This document shows, one piece after another, positions 1-8,514 of a DNA stretch of 63,191 nt. The DNA comes from CAYVXE01 sp964455375. GTDB lineage: Bacteria; Zhuqueibacterota; Zhuqueibacteria; Oceanimicrobiales; Oceanimicrobiaceae. The stretch is taken from contig CAYVXE010000012.1 of assembly GCA_964455375.1 (NCBI GenBank), positions 1-63,191 on the forward strand, read 5' to 3'. A model generated the notes under the pieces. The model was not told the origin of the DNA and did no database searches. It saw only the letters and a program-made list of their open reading frames with translations. The position numbers and the translations under genes were made by a program. Numbering within the stretch: the stretch's first letter is position 1; each line of letters begins with the position of its first letter.

Positions 1-118
1 TTGTCTTCCTTAATAAACTAATTTTTATTGTTAATCATTTCCATTTTATATAAAATTTATTATTCATAGCAAAGTTGCAACATCTGAATTTTCAAAATGA
101 AAAGCAACCTGAAAGTGT

Positions 119-146
119 TTGACTTTTGGCATTTTATTTCTATATT
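119..146 (+). promoter_or_regulatory. Candidate sigma-70 promoter for mrp
   Basis: TTGACT (119-124), a 16-bp spacer and TATATT (141-146) sit in an AT-rich leader. Transcription would start near 153 and give a leader of about 60 nt to the mrp start. Found by eye, with no mapped start. The rest of bases 1-211 shows nothing else recognisable. Confidence 0.5.
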
Positions 147-211
147 TATGAGCTATTAATTTTCGAAAAATTAAGAACTAATCAAGTTAAATCAGGAGTT
201 CATAAAAATAC

Positions 212-1360
212 ATGGCAACCGTATCGGAAAAAGAAATACTGGACGTTCTGGACAAAATTCAGGAACCGAAATCCGGCAAGAGCATCGTTGCCGGCGAGAT
301 GATCAAAAACCTGCAAATCAAAAACTCTGAAGTAACGTTCACACTTGTGTTTAAAAGTACCGCTTTTGCAGAAAAAGAAAAAATACAGGCAGCGGCAAAG
401 GCAGCCGTTTCAAGCTTGCCGGGTGTTGAAAATGTAACTGTAAACATGCAGGTTCATGATCCGTTGAAAGTTATTCAGCCGCAGCCGTCACCCTCCAGAC
501 CGACAGGACCGGCACCGGCAAGGCAGCCGCAAATGCCGCCACAACCGGCGAAAATGCTTCCAAAGGCAAAATATACCATAGCCGTCGCCAGCGGTAAAGG
601 AGGAGTCGGGAAAACCACGGTCTCGGTAAACTTAGCGGTCTCACTGGCTAAAACCGGCGCCAAAGTAGGTTTGATGGATGCAGACATCTACGGCCCGAAC
701 ATCCCCATTATGATGGGGATCAATGAACGATTGGGAACTCGTAATAACAAAATTGCACCGCTGACAAAATACGGTATCGAAATGGTTTCAGTGGGATTTA
801 TTTCGCAGGGAGATGCCGCAATTATCTGGCGGGGCCCACTGGTTGGAAGAATGATTCAGCAGTTCCTGCAGGATGTAGACTGGCGGGAAATGGATTACTT
901 GATTATCGACATGCCGCCGGGAACCGGTGACGCCCAGCTCACATTAACCCAAACCATCGCGCTCACAGGAGCAGTCGTCGTTTGCACACCGCAGGAAGTC
1001 GCTCTCGCCGATGCCAAAAAAGGCATTAATATGTTTAAGAAAGTGGAAGTTCCTATTATCGGCGTCGTCGAAAACATGAGCTACTTCATTGCACCGGACA
1101 CGGGAAAACATTACGACATTTTTGGTCACGGGGGCGGCAAAACCATGGCAAAAAATATGGGCGTACCATTTTTAGGCGAAATTCCCCTCGAAACAGCCGT
1201 TCGGGTTGGCAGCGATGAAGGCAAACCCATTGTAATTTCAGACCCGGAATCAGAAGTCTCCAGCGCGTTTATGCACATTACTGATTCTGTCATCAAACAA
1301 GTGTCTGCAAAACAGGACGGCGGGCCAGGCCTTTTAAAACGCGTGTTTAAAATAAGTTAA
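212..1360 (+). CDS. mrp: Mrp/ApbC-type Fe-S cluster carrier ATPase
   Basis: Cytosolic P-loop ATPase of the Mrp/NBP35 family, which carries and transfers Fe-S clusters to apoproteins. Residues 1-80 are a MIP18/DUF59 domain. A Pro-rich linker (about 90-115) joins it to the ParA-like ATPase, whose deviant Walker A is SGKGGVGKTT. The usual length of the two-domain form (382 aa) is kept. Odd point: where many bacterial Mrp proteins carry the dimer-bridging CPHC motif after ENMSYF, this one has APDTG, so the bridging cysteines are absent. The start is ATG 212, with AGGAG 14 nt upstream. It is the first gene in the window and appears to be transcribed alone. Family assignment is secure; which targets it serves is not visible. 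Confidence 0.93.
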   Translation: MATVSEKEILDVLDKIQEPKSGKSIVAGEMIKNLQIKNSEVTFTLVFKSTAFAEKEKIQAAAKAAVSSLPGVENVTVNMQVHDPLKVIQPQPSPSRPTGPAPARQPQMPPQPAKMLPKAKYTIAVASGKGGVGKTTVSVNLAVSLAKTGAKVGLMDADIYGPNIPIMMGINERLGTRNNKIAPLTKYGIEMVSVGFISQGDAAIIWRGPLVGRMIQQFLQDVDWREMDYLIIDMPPGTGDAQLTLTQTIALTGAVVVCTPQEVALADAKKGINMFKKVEVPIIGVVENMSYFIAPDTGKHYDIFGHGGGKTMAKNMGVPFLGEIPLETAVRVGSDEGKPIVISDPESEVSSAFMHITDSVIKQVSAKQDGGPGLLKRVFKIS

Positions 1361-1430
1361 ACCCTTGTTCTAAATTCCCAATGTCGCGAAGCCGTAAAAT
1401 TATTAGTATTTACAAAATTTTCAACAGGAA

Positions 1431-1640
1431 GATAAAGAAGCCCAGGAAGAAAAAACGCTGCAAAACAGCCTTGAAAGTTGTAACCNNNNNNNNNNNNNNN
1501 NNNNNNNNNNNNNNNNNNNNNNNNNNNNNNNNNNNNNNNNNNNNNNNNNNNNNNNNNNNNNNNNNNNNNNNNNNNNNNNNNNNNNGATAAAGAAGCCCAG
1601 GAAGAAAAAACGCTGCAAAACAGCCTTGAAAGTTGTAACC
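1431..1640. other. Scaffold gap (100 N) between two copies of the same 55 bp
   Basis: Bases 1486-1585 are exactly 100 N. The 55 bp before the gap (1431-1485) and the 55 bp after it (1586-1640) are identical. This is what a scaffolder leaves when two contigs share a k-mer-sized end overlap. Collapsing the overlap most likely restores the true sequence, so there may be no missing DNA here. The rest of the 1361-1825 interval holds no convincing gene. After collapse, a short frame rich in Gln and Glu beginning near 1407 would end at the TGA at 1661-1663. Confidence 0.9.
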
Positions 1641-1743
1641 GTATGAAGCCACCAGGTTTTTGATTTTAGCTTCTTTTTTGCCTATCTTCCTGAGAAGGTA
1701 TTTATTTAACGCTTGTTTTTTTGCCGGCTCAGCTGTAAAATTT

Positions 1744-1772
1744 TTGCGTACTTTAGCATCTCTGGATATGAT
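1744..1772 (+). promoter_or_regulatory. Candidate sigma-70 promoter for the MBL-fold hydrolase
   Basis: TTGCGT (1744-1749), a 17-bp spacer and TATGAT (1767-1772), with the hydrolase start 54 bp further on. It supports transcription of the hydrolase independent of mrp. Confidence 0.45.
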
Positions 1773-1825
1773 ATTTATTTAAGGTAGTTCAAACCATCTT
1801 TGATGTTGGTCAGTGAGGAAAAACC

Positions 1826-2734
1826 ATGAATGGTCGTGATTTTGTTGTAAGGCTTTGGGGTGTACGGGGAAGTTACCCTGTGCCCGGAAACAGTACGCTC
1901 AAGTACGGTGGCAATACGTCCTGTGTTGAGGTGCGGATAAAAAATCATATTATCATTCTGGACGCTGGAACCGGGATTATCAATTTAGGGAAACGATTGC
2001 TAAACGAATTTCGCAACGATTCTATTCACATTTCATTATTGATTTCACATACACACAATGATCACTTGCAGGGCTTTCCTTTTTTTGCACCTGCGTATAA
2101 ACCCGGCTGCACGCTGAACATTTATGGTCCTAAATCATTTTCACAGGACCTCGACCAAATCCTGACGCATACGATGGAGCCGCAGTACAGCCCCATTGGA
2201 TTAGACGAATTAAGTTCTCAGATCAATATTCACAATTTACATGAAAATGATATTCTCATCCTGAATGGATCGTCACAAAATCCCGATATTTTCACACAAA
2301 ATCAGGTGCAACAAACGACACAGAACGATGTCATTATCCGGGTTATGCGAAGCTATGCGCACCCCAAAGTGGGCTCCTACTTATTTCGGGTTGAACTGAA
2401 CGGTAAAAGTATAGTTTATGCAACCGACACAGAAGGCTATGTGGGTGGCGATACACGTCTTATTGAATTTGCAAAAAATACGGATCTGCTCATTCATGAT
2501 GCACAATACGAACCTGAAGAATACACCGACGTGAGATTTCCAAAACAGGGATTCGGCCACAGCACCTTTGCCATGGCTGCACAAACTGCAAAGTCAGCCA
2601 ATTCGAAACAGTTGGTTTTATTCCACCACGATCCCATTCACGATGATGCTAAAATTGCTTCCATGGAAACCGAAGCTAAAAAACTTTTCCACAATTCCAT
2701 TGCCGGAGCTGAAGGGCTGGAATTTTCACTTTAA
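1826..2734 (+). CDS. MBL-fold metal-dependent hydrolase
   Basis: A 302-aa metallo-beta-lactamase fold protein of the PhnP/class II phosphodiesterase-like type. The metal motif HTHNDH is near residues 75-80. Further likely ligands lie in the ATDTEGY segment (about 200) and in the FHHDP segment near residue 270. It opens with LWGVRGSYPVPG, typical of the MBL subfamily found beside signalling genes and often annotated as cyclic-nucleotide phosphodiesterase-like. There is no signal peptide, so it is likely cytosolic. A good ribosome site (GAGGAAAA) precedes ATG 1826. The substrate cannot be told from the sequence. Confidence 0.85.
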   Translation: MNGRDFVVRLWGVRGSYPVPGNSTLKYGGNTSCVEVRIKNHIIILDAGTGIINLGKRLLNEFRNDSIHISLLISHTHNDHLQGFPFFAPAYKPGCTLNIYGPKSFSQDLDQILTHTMEPQYSPIGLDELSSQINIHNLHENDILILNGSSQNPDIFTQNQVQQTTQNDVIIRVMRSYAHPKVGSYLFRVELNGKSIVYATDTEGYVGGDTRLIEFAKNTDLLIHDAQYEPEEYTDVRFPKQGFGHSTFAMAAQTAKSANSKQLVLFHHDPIHDDAKIASMETEAKKLFHNSIAGAEGLEFSL

Positions 2735-2758
2735 CCATTAATCTGTTTTCAAATCCTC

Positions 2759-3217
2759 GTGCTAATCATCTTTTTATGGCTTGTTTTTGCGTTGTCTTTT
2801 GCACTGTTTTTGATAATGCTGTCGCAATACTGGAAGGACAGAAACAGCATTTACTGGCCTGCCGTACAAGGGCAAATTATCGAAAGCGCCGTTGAAGATA
2901 AATTTGACGGACATCCCGAGCGCAACTCCGACTTTCGGCCGTACGTAAAATATCAATACATGGTGGACAATCAAAGCCACGTTTCCGAACAATATGCTTT
3001 CAAACAAATTTCCATGAGCCGAAAAGCTGTGCAGTCACTCATCCAGGAAAATTATTTACCGAACAAACCGGTAACGGTTTATTTCAATCCGAAAGACCCT
3101 GAGCAAGCAGTGTTGGAACCGGGTTTTGAAACAAAAAAAATCGTTTTTATGACCTTGCGTTATCTGGCTTTTAGCATCAGTCTTCTTTTTTTAATAAAAA
3201 TAATTAGTGCAAAATAG
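2759..3217 (+). CDS. DUF3592 membrane protein
   Basis: A 152-aa protein with a membrane helix at each end (about 1-22 and 130-148) and a soluble beta-rich core. The core carries the DUF3592 pattern: WPAVQGQIIES, a YxxxYQYMVDN segment, then VYFNPKDPEQAVLEPG. The family has no assigned function. The start is GTG at 2759, right behind the hydrolase stop, with only a weak ribosome site. It may be co-transcribed with the hydrolase and the thioesterase. Confidence 0.75.
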   Translation: MLIIFLWLVFALSFALFLIMLSQYWKDRNSIYWPAVQGQIIESAVEDKFDGHPERNSDFRPYVKYQYMVDNQSHVSEQYAFKQISMSRKAVQSLIQENYLPNKPVTVYFNPKDPEQAVLEPGFETKKIVFMTLRYLAFSISLLFLIKIISAK

Positions 3218-3235
3218 AATTCAGGAATCACGACG

Positions 3236-3739
3236 ATGAGTAAGAAGACAAAAGTTGGTGACGGGAAAAAACCCGTATCCGCGACAGCCGTTGAAATGGT
3301 CGAAATTGTTTTGCCAAATGACGCCAATACGCTTGGCAACATTCTGGGTGGCAAGGTGATGCACATGATAGACATCGCCTGCGCAATAGCTGCCAATCGG
3401 CATTGCCGCAAACCGGTAGTTACCGCCTCTATGGACAATCTTGATTTTAGTTATCCCATCAAAGTCGGAGAATTAATCATCATAAAAGCATCCGTAAACC
3501 GCGCCTTTCACACGTCTATGGAATGTGGCGCCAAGGTTTTTTCAGAGAATCTAAATACCGGTGAACGGAAACATACGAGCACAGCCTACCTGACCTTTGT
3601 GGCATTGGATGAAAACCGAAAACCGACCCGGGTGCCGCCAATATTTCCGGAAACAGAAGATGAAAAACGCCGCTGGCGCGAAGCAGAAATCAGGAGGGAA
3701 TTTCGCATACAACAGAAAAAACTTCTACAAAACTCATAA
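3236..3739 (+). CDS. Hotdog-fold acyl-CoA thioesterase
   Basis: A 167-aa single hotdog domain of the YciA/BFIT acyl-CoA hydrolase family, which cleaves acyl-CoA to free acid and CoA. The family core NDANTLGNILGGKVMHMID is intact, including the Asn and Asp that shape the active site. A second conserved block, ASMDNLDFSYPIKVGE, follows. The C-terminal 30 residues are highly charged (EDEKRRWREAE), as is usual in this family. It starts at ATG 3236, 18 bp after the DUF3592 stop. Acyl chain preference is unknown. Confidence 0.88.
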   Translation: MSKKTKVGDGKKPVSATAVEMVEIVLPNDANTLGNILGGKVMHMIDIACAIAANRHCRKPVVTASMDNLDFSYPIKVGELIIIKASVNRAFHTSMECGAKVFSENLNTGERKHTSTAYLTFVALDENRKPTRVPPIFPETEDEKRRWREAEIRREFRIQQKKLLQNS

Positions 3740-3870
3740 AAAATCGGTTTTAAGATACGATTTAATTCTTGAACTTTACCGCTCAATTAGCTATATTGTG
3801 CAGTGTTAACCACGGGTTGTTTAAAACCCAATGAATCCAATACAGGAAATAGTTGGGTTTACAAAAGTGT

Positions 3871-4971
3871 ATGTCATTTACACAACGAATCAAGAAAAAA
3901 GCAAGTGACGTCGGTTTTGATTTGGTCGGTGTTGCACCTGTTGAACCCGTACCGGAACTATCCTTTTACCGGGATTGGATCGAAGCCGGGTACGCTGGTA
4001 AAATGGCGTATCTTGAACGTCAGGCTGAACAGAAGCAGTCGGTAAAAAATATCGTTCCGGAAGCGCAATCCGTCATTGTTTGTGCGAAGATTTATCATAC
4101 GCCGTTTCCTCTGTCGGTGGAATCAGATGATACAAACCGTGGGTGGATTTCCAGATATGCCTGGGGCGACGATTATCATGACATTTTGCAAAAAAAGCTC
4201 TTTGAAATAATCGAATTCATCCGGATAGAAAGTTCAGAAGAAATTGTCACCAGGTGTTACGTAGATACGGGGCCGGTTATCGACCGGGTTTATGCCAAAT
4301 ATGCCGGCATCGGCTGGTTTGGCAAAAACACCTGTATTATCGATCAGCAACATGGTTCCTGGTTTTTCTTAGGTGAAATCATCACGAACATAAAACTTGA
4401 CTACGATCGCCCGGTTCCTGACCGATGTGGTTCTTGCAGCCGTTGTATTGAAGCATGCCCGACGGATGCCTTGCTCGAACCTTATCTGCTGGATTCCAAC
4501 CGCTGCATCTCGTACCTCACCATTGAACTCCGTGATGAAATTCCGGAAAATCTCAGAAAGAAAATGGGAAATCATTTGTTCGGGTGTGACATCTGCCAGG
4601 ATGTCTGCCCGTGGAATCGCCAAGCATCGGTCACCGATGACCCGGCATTCCAGCCGCGTGAGAATTTCGTAAATCCGGAACTGTCGGGGTTGGCTCAATT
4701 AAGCGTGGAGGCGTTTCGTCAGACATTCAAAAATAGTCCCGTAAAACGGAGCAAATATACCGGACTTGTAAGAAATGTCGCGGTTGCAATGGGGAATTCA
4801 AGCAACGAAGCCTATTTGCCAATCCTGCAGGAATTAGCTGAATATGAAGACCCTTTGATTGCCGTGCACGCGGAATGGGCCATTACACAAATTATGGCTC
4901 AAAACAGCGCCAAAGGTACGAAACATTCATTTAAGAATAGCTGGAAAGAACCGTGTCAAAAAACAAGTTAA
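3871..4971 (+). CDS. queG: Epoxyqueuosine reductase QueG
   Basis: Last step of queuosine synthesis in tRNA: a cobalamin and [4Fe-4S] enzyme that reduces epoxyqueuosine. Both ferredoxin-type cluster motifs are visible: CGSCSRCIEACP (about 188-199) and CDICQDVCPWN (about 244-254). The N-terminal half carries the conserved GFDLVGVA and the WFGKNTCII segment near the substrate site. The C-terminus has a HEAT-like repeat (VHAEWAITQI). I chose ATG 3871; a TTG at 3853 with AGGAAA just upstream is an equal alternative adding six residues. The end overlaps the next gene by 19 bp. No other que gene is in the window except folE, which supplies the queuosine precursor pathway. Confidence 0.93.
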   Translation: MSFTQRIKKKASDVGFDLVGVAPVEPVPELSFYRDWIEAGYAGKMAYLERQAEQKQSVKNIVPEAQSVIVCAKIYHTPFPLSVESDDTNRGWISRYAWGDDYHDILQKKLFEIIEFIRIESSEEIVTRCYVDTGPVIDRVYAKYAGIGWFGKNTCIIDQQHGSWFFLGEIITNIKLDYDRPVPDRCGSCSRCIEACPTDALLEPYLLDSNRCISYLTIELRDEIPENLRKKMGNHLFGCDICQDVCPWNRQASVTDDPAFQPRENFVNPELSGLAQLSVEAFRQTFKNSPVKRSKYTGLVRNVAVAMGNSSNEAYLPILQELAEYEDPLIAVHAEWAITQIMAQNSAKGTKHSFKNSWKEPCQKTS

Positions 4972-5630
4972 CATTACGCAACATCCCAATTTTTCCGCTT
5001 CCCAATGTGGTGTTCTTTCCAAAAACATTCTTGCCACTGCATGTTTTTGAACCCCGCTACCGGAAAATGATCGAACAATCTGAAGAGCACAATCAACTCA
5101 TCGGTGTTGTACTGCTAAAAGAGGGATGGGAAAACAACTATTTTGGTACACCCGAGGTTCATGAGATCGCCTGTGTCGGCAAAATCGAACAGTGTGAAAA
5201 ACTCACAGACGGAAAATATAATATCATGTTGTATGGTCTGAGCAAAATAAAAATCAAGAATTTCATCCAGGATGAACCGTACCGCATCGCACAGGTTGAA
5301 TATCTTTCAGAACGTAAAATCGACCCCAGCGAAATGAATGAAGAGGAAGAGGCGAAGGCATTCATTCAACTTGTGAAAAAATATCTCACAGAGGTTGGCG
5401 TTGAGAACAGTCACGAAATTATCTCAATCCAGAAATATTCTCTGGAATCCATCATCAATCAGATTGCAGCAATATTGGATTTTTCCACAACTGAAAAACA
5501 GGAATTACTTGAATTCGACTCTTTGGAGTCACGTTACCTGCAACTGAAATCGCTGATCAACGCGCAGCTACAGGCAATTAGAATCGCAAGGCACGTAAAA
5601 TTTGTACCAAAGGATCCTTCTTTAAACTAA
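4953..5630 (+). CDS. Stand-alone LON substrate-binding domain protein
   Basis: A 225-aa protein consisting of the Lon N-terminal substrate-binding domain (PF02190) without the AAA or protease parts. Hallmarks are IPIFPLPNVVFFP (about 9-21), LHVFEPRYRKM (25-35) and an IGVVLL strand. The C-terminal part is helical. Such proteins are widespread, and the function is unproven (protein binding or adaptor suggested by the domain). It starts with GTG 4953 inside queG, preceded by GGAAAG, so the two are translationally coupled. Confidence 0.88.
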   Translation: MSKNKLTLRNIPIFPLPNVVFFPKTFLPLHVFEPRYRKMIEQSEEHNQLIGVVLLKEGWENNYFGTPEVHEIACVGKIEQCEKLTDGKYNIMLYGLSKIKIKNFIQDEPYRIAQVEYLSERKIDPSEMNEEEEAKAFIQLVKKYLTEVGVENSHEIISIQKYSLESIINQIAAILDFSTTEKQELLEFDSLESRYLQLKSLINAQLQAIRIARHVKFVPKDPSLN

Positions 5631-5635
5631 CTGTC

Positions 5636-5881
5636 ATGAAAATTCAAATTAAATTTTTTGGCCAATTGCGGGAACTGACAAACACCGATGAAACCGAAAT
5701 AGAAATGAGCGAAGGAAGTTGCATTGAAGATCTCAGCAACCTTCTGAAAAGCAAATTTCCACAAATTCAGCAACATCTTAATTCCGTTAGTTTTGCTTTA
5801 AACAACGAATATGTTAAAAAGAACGTTCCGTTAAAAGATGGCGTGGAAGTTGGTTTGCTGCCGCCCATCAGCGGGGGTTAA
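5636..5881 (+). CDS. moaD: Molybdopterin synthase small subunit MoaD
   Basis: Ubiquitin-like sulfur carrier (81 aa) that donates sulfur to cyclic pyranopterin monophosphate in the molybdopterin synthase heterotetramer. It ends in PPISGG, the Gly-Gly tail that is adenylated and thiocarboxylated. It begins MKIQIKFFGQLRE, typical of the beta-grasp fold. It lies 5 bp after the LON gene and 5 bp before moaE, its partner. No moaC or moeB is in the window. Confidence 0.93.
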   Translation: MKIQIKFFGQLRELTNTDETEIEMSEGSCIEDLSNLLKSKFPQIQQHLNSVSFALNNEYVKKNVPLKDGVEVGLLPPISGG

Positions 5882-5886
5882 GACAG

Positions 5887-6315
5887 ATGGTTGCGTTAAC
5901 ATCAGAAAAAATCGATATCGAAAAAACATTACATCAGCTCGATGACCAGGGGACCGGCGCGGTTGTTTTATTTTTAGGGCGGGTCCGCAATCATGCTGAA
6001 GGCAAGGAGGTCATCGAAATGGATTACGAAGCTTATCCTGAGATGGCTCGAAAGAAGATGCAGGAAATTGTTGAACAGACACACGAAAAATGGCCGGTGA
6101 GCAAAATGGCAATCGTCCATCGAACCGGACATCTTAAATTGGGTGACATCAGCGTCCTCATCGCTGTGGCTACACCGCACCGCAAGGATGCTTTTGAAGC
6201 CTGTCATTTTGCAATCGACATTCTAAAAGAAACTGTCCCGGTCTGGAAAAAGGAATACTTCGCCGACGGTCAGGCCTGGGTTGAAGGTGTAATTCCAAAA
6301 ACATCTAAGATGTAA
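5887..6315 (+). CDS. moaE: Molybdopterin synthase large subunit MoaE
   Basis: Catalytic subunit of molybdopterin synthase (142 aa), which inserts two dithiolene sulfurs using MoaD thiocarboxylate. Conserved landmarks are GAVVLFLGRVRNH, MDYEAYPEMA, VHRTGHLKLGD and the lysine-bearing PVWKKEYFADG segment that meets the MoaD tail. The length is usual for the family. Its placement directly behind moaD supports the call. The radical SAM partner moaA lies 9 kb away in another operon. Confidence 0.94.
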   Translation: MVALTSEKIDIEKTLHQLDDQGTGAVVLFLGRVRNHAEGKEVIEMDYEAYPEMARKKMQEIVEQTHEKWPVSKMAIVHRTGHLKLGDISVLIAVATPHRKDAFEACHFAIDILKETVPVWKKEYFADGQAWVEGVIPKTSKM

Positions 6316-6360
6316 ATTGCTATTTTAATCTTATATTTAGATCAGGAGGATGACAATTCT

Positions 6361-6666
6361 ATGATGGTTTTAGTGAGCATTTTACCGCTGAGCGAAGAAT
6401 CTCATTTAGCCGAACCCATTTCCAAGGCGATTAAAATTATTCACGAAAGCGGGTTGGACTATAAATTAACGCCCATGGCAACACTTATCCGCGGCGAATG
6501 GCAGGAGGTCATGCCGGTGCTGAAGAAATGTCATGAAGCCGTGCGCGAAGATTTCGATCGGGTTGTCACACAAATAAAAATAGATGATGTAAAAGATAGT
6601 TCTTTAACATTTGACGGAAAAATAAAAGCGGTTGAGAGCAAAGCCGGAATGACATTTAACAAATAA
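6361..6666 (+). CDS. MTH1187/YqgV-type thiamine-binding-like protein
   Basis: A 101-aa single-domain protein of the PF01910 family (ferredoxin-like fold, often tetrameric, reported to bind thiamine in some members). Visible hallmarks are the N-terminal strand VLVSILPLS, KIIHESGLDYKLTPMATLIRGEW and a regular alternation of helices and strands. A strong AGGAGG site precedes ATG 6361. It lies 1 bp upstream of a ferredoxin-like gene, suggesting co-translation. The in-vivo ligand is not known. Confidence 0.8.
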   Translation: MMVLVSILPLSEESHLAEPISKAIKIIHESGLDYKLTPMATLIRGEWQEVMPVLKKCHEAVREDFDRVVTQIKIDDVKDSSLTFDGKIKAVESKAGMTFNK

Positions 6667-6667
6667 T

Positions 6668-6985
6668 ATGCAAAAATTAAGACATCATTTTTTTGTTTGC
6701 ACGAATACCAGGCCGCCCTTCGCTAAACCTTCATGCGGCCAGAAAAACTCCAATGAACTTCTGGCGATTTTTAAAGATGAAGCCGAAAAGCGCGGCTTGC
6801 TCGACGATGTCAAAGTTACCGGCTGTGGCTGCCTCGGACCTTGTGAAAACGGTGCGGTTATGGTGGTGTACCCGGAAGGAGTATGGTACGAAAATATAAC
6901 AACTGGCGACATAGCGGAAATCATTGAAAGTCACATGGTTCGGAATAAACCTGTTGAACGATTAATCTTAAAATCTGGCGAATAA
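6668..6985 (+). CDS. Thioredoxin-like [2Fe-2S] ferredoxin
   Basis: A 105-aa protein related to the NuoE/24-kDa thioredoxin-like ferredoxins. Four cysteines are in the expected order: C11 and C23, then C55 and C59 in the CGCLGPCENG segment, with C53 extra. This matches the C-x11-C ... C-x3-C pattern of the family. Such stand-alone ferredoxins carry electrons for unassigned reductases. It follows the previous gene by a single base and has no ribosome site of its own, so it is probably translated by coupling. Confidence 0.85.
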   Translation: MQKLRHHFFVCTNTRPPFAKPSCGQKNSNELLAIFKDEAEKRGLLDDVKVTGCGCLGPCENGAVMVVYPEGVWYENITTGDIAEIIESHMVRNKPVERLILKSGE

Positions 6986-7010
6986 AATATTATTGGAAAG
7001 GGGACAAAGA

Positions 7011-7520
7011 ATGTCCAAATCAGTCTTAATGGTAATCGCGCATAACAATTTTCGCGATGAAGAATACACGGCGACCAGAAAGAAACTTGAAGAAAACGAT
7101 GTGAAAATTACGGTTGCATCCACCGTTCAAAAAGATGATGCGTACGGGTCACAAGGCATGACGGTTCAACCGGACATGCTCATCGATGACGTCAATCCGG
7201 ATGATTACGACGCCGTCGTATTTATAGGCGGTACCGGTGCCAGCCAATACTGGCATGATGTAAAAGCTCACAACATTGCAACATCTGCTTTCAAAAAAGA
7301 AAAACTCGTGGCAGCCAGTTCACATGCTGTGGTTACACTTGCCGTCGTCGGACTTCTGAAAGACAAAAGAGTCACCGGGCATGTTGCTATTTATGAAAAA
7401 CTTAAAGTTCAGGGGGCTCAATATACCGGGAGAAAACTTGAAATAGACAGCAACATCATCACAAGTACAGGGGCAAATGCAGCAAAAGAATTTGCTGAAG
7501 CTGTTGTAAAAGCAATCTAA
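7011..7520 (+). CDS. DJ-1/PfpI-family protein lacking the usual catalytic Cys
   Basis: A 169-aa DJ-1/PfpI fold protein. The family Glu is in FRDEE (about 14-18) and the VVFIGGTGA strand is present near 69-77. At the nucleophile elbow the family reads A-x-C-H-A/G, but here it reads AASSHA (101-106), so Ser104 replaces the reactive cysteine. That argues against normal protease, glyoxalase or chaperone-redox chemistry and leaves the role open. I start at ATG 7011, preceded by GGAAAGGGG, rather than the in-frame TTG at 6993. It lies 25 bp after the ferredoxin gene. Confidence 0.85.
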   Translation: MSKSVLMVIAHNNFRDEEYTATRKKLEENDVKITVASTVQKDDAYGSQGMTVQPDMLIDDVNPDDYDAVVFIGGTGASQYWHDVKAHNIATSAFKKEKLVAASSHAVVTLAVVGLLKDKRVTGHVAIYEKLKVQGAQYTGRKLEIDSNIITSTGANAAKEFAEAVVKAI

Positions 7521-7533
7521 AACCGTGTAAATA

Positions 7534-8487
7534 ATGCCAACTTTTTCTGAAATCGGCTACCATGCATACAGTACATTTTTACAAAATAAATTCGGTAGGC
7601 GTGTACATAAAGTGCCGGTAAATGCCGGGTTTACCTGCCCCAACCGCGACGGCAGTCTTACGACCGGCGGTTGTACTTATTGCAACATCGACAGTTACAC
7701 ACCCGAAGCCGCACGCGCACGTATTCCTATTAAAGAACAAATTCACACTGGCATTAATCTTCTGAAAACTCGCACAAATGCCAGAGCATTCATTGCTTAT
7801 TTCCAGCCGTACACAAACACTTACGCAAACTTAAACCACCTGAAAAAACTTTACGAACAAGCTCTGGACCACCCGGAGATAGTCGGGATCTCTATCGGTA
7901 CGCGACCAGACTGTATTGAAGAACACAAACTCGCCTATCTTGAAGAATTAGCCCGAAACTATTTTGTCACACTGGAATTCGGTATCGAGTCGGTTTTTGA
8001 TGAAACCCTGCGCCTCATCAATCGCGGCCATGATTTTGCATGTACCATTGACGCCATTCAACGAACAGCAAACCGCGGAATATACATTTGTGCCCATGTC
8101 ATTTTGGGCTTCCCCAATGAAACCGAAGAGCAGATGTTGCATACCGCCGATGAGGTTTCGAAACTACCCATAGACTTCGTTAAAATTCACAATCTGCACA
8201 TTGTTCGCTATACGGAACTGGCCCGGCAATATGCGCTGAAGCCATTCCATGTTTATACCTTCGATGAATGGATCGAACTGGTTTGTAATTTCTTGGAACG
8301 TTTGAATCCGGATTTTATCATCGAGAGACTTTATGGCGATGCCCCCGAAAAACTTCTCATTGAACCGCAATGGTGCAACGAAGGTGCCAAGATTATCTAC
8401 GCGATACAGCGGAAGCTGAAGAAACGACACACGCATCAGGGTAAGTTGTTTGCACCCAAAATCGATGCAACAATAAACACAATATAA
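7534..8487 (+). CDS. Radical SAM protein of the TIGR01212/YhcC family
   Basis: A 317-aa radical SAM enzyme. The cluster-binding cysteines are in CPNRDGSLTTGGCTYCN (about 29-45), the spacing specific to this family, where the first Cys is far from the CxxC pair. ISIGTRPDCI and LEFGIESVFDETL are conserved core strands. The reaction is not firmly established for the family. It sits 13 bp behind the DJ-1-like gene and 27 bp before folE, within the same run. Confidence 0.9.
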   Translation: MPTFSEIGYHAYSTFLQNKFGRRVHKVPVNAGFTCPNRDGSLTTGGCTYCNIDSYTPEAARARIPIKEQIHTGINLLKTRTNARAFIAYFQPYTNTYANLNHLKKLYEQALDHPEIVGISIGTRPDCIEEHKLAYLEELARNYFVTLEFGIESVFDETLRLINRGHDFACTIDAIQRTANRGIYICAHVILGFPNETEEQMLHTADEVSKLPIDFVKIHNLHIVRYTELARQYALKPFHVYTFDEWIELVCNFLERLNPDFIIERLYGDAPEKLLIEPQWCNEGAKIIYAIQRKLKKRHTHQGKLFAPKIDATINTI

Positions 8488-8514
8488 TTAACTAACTTAT
8501 AAGAAATCATATAA

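Noticed and set aside
1381..1590. Lys/Arg-rich reading frame running into the N gap
   Set aside because: It owes its length to the gap; after collapse it is only 36 codons with no ribosome site or conserved feature.
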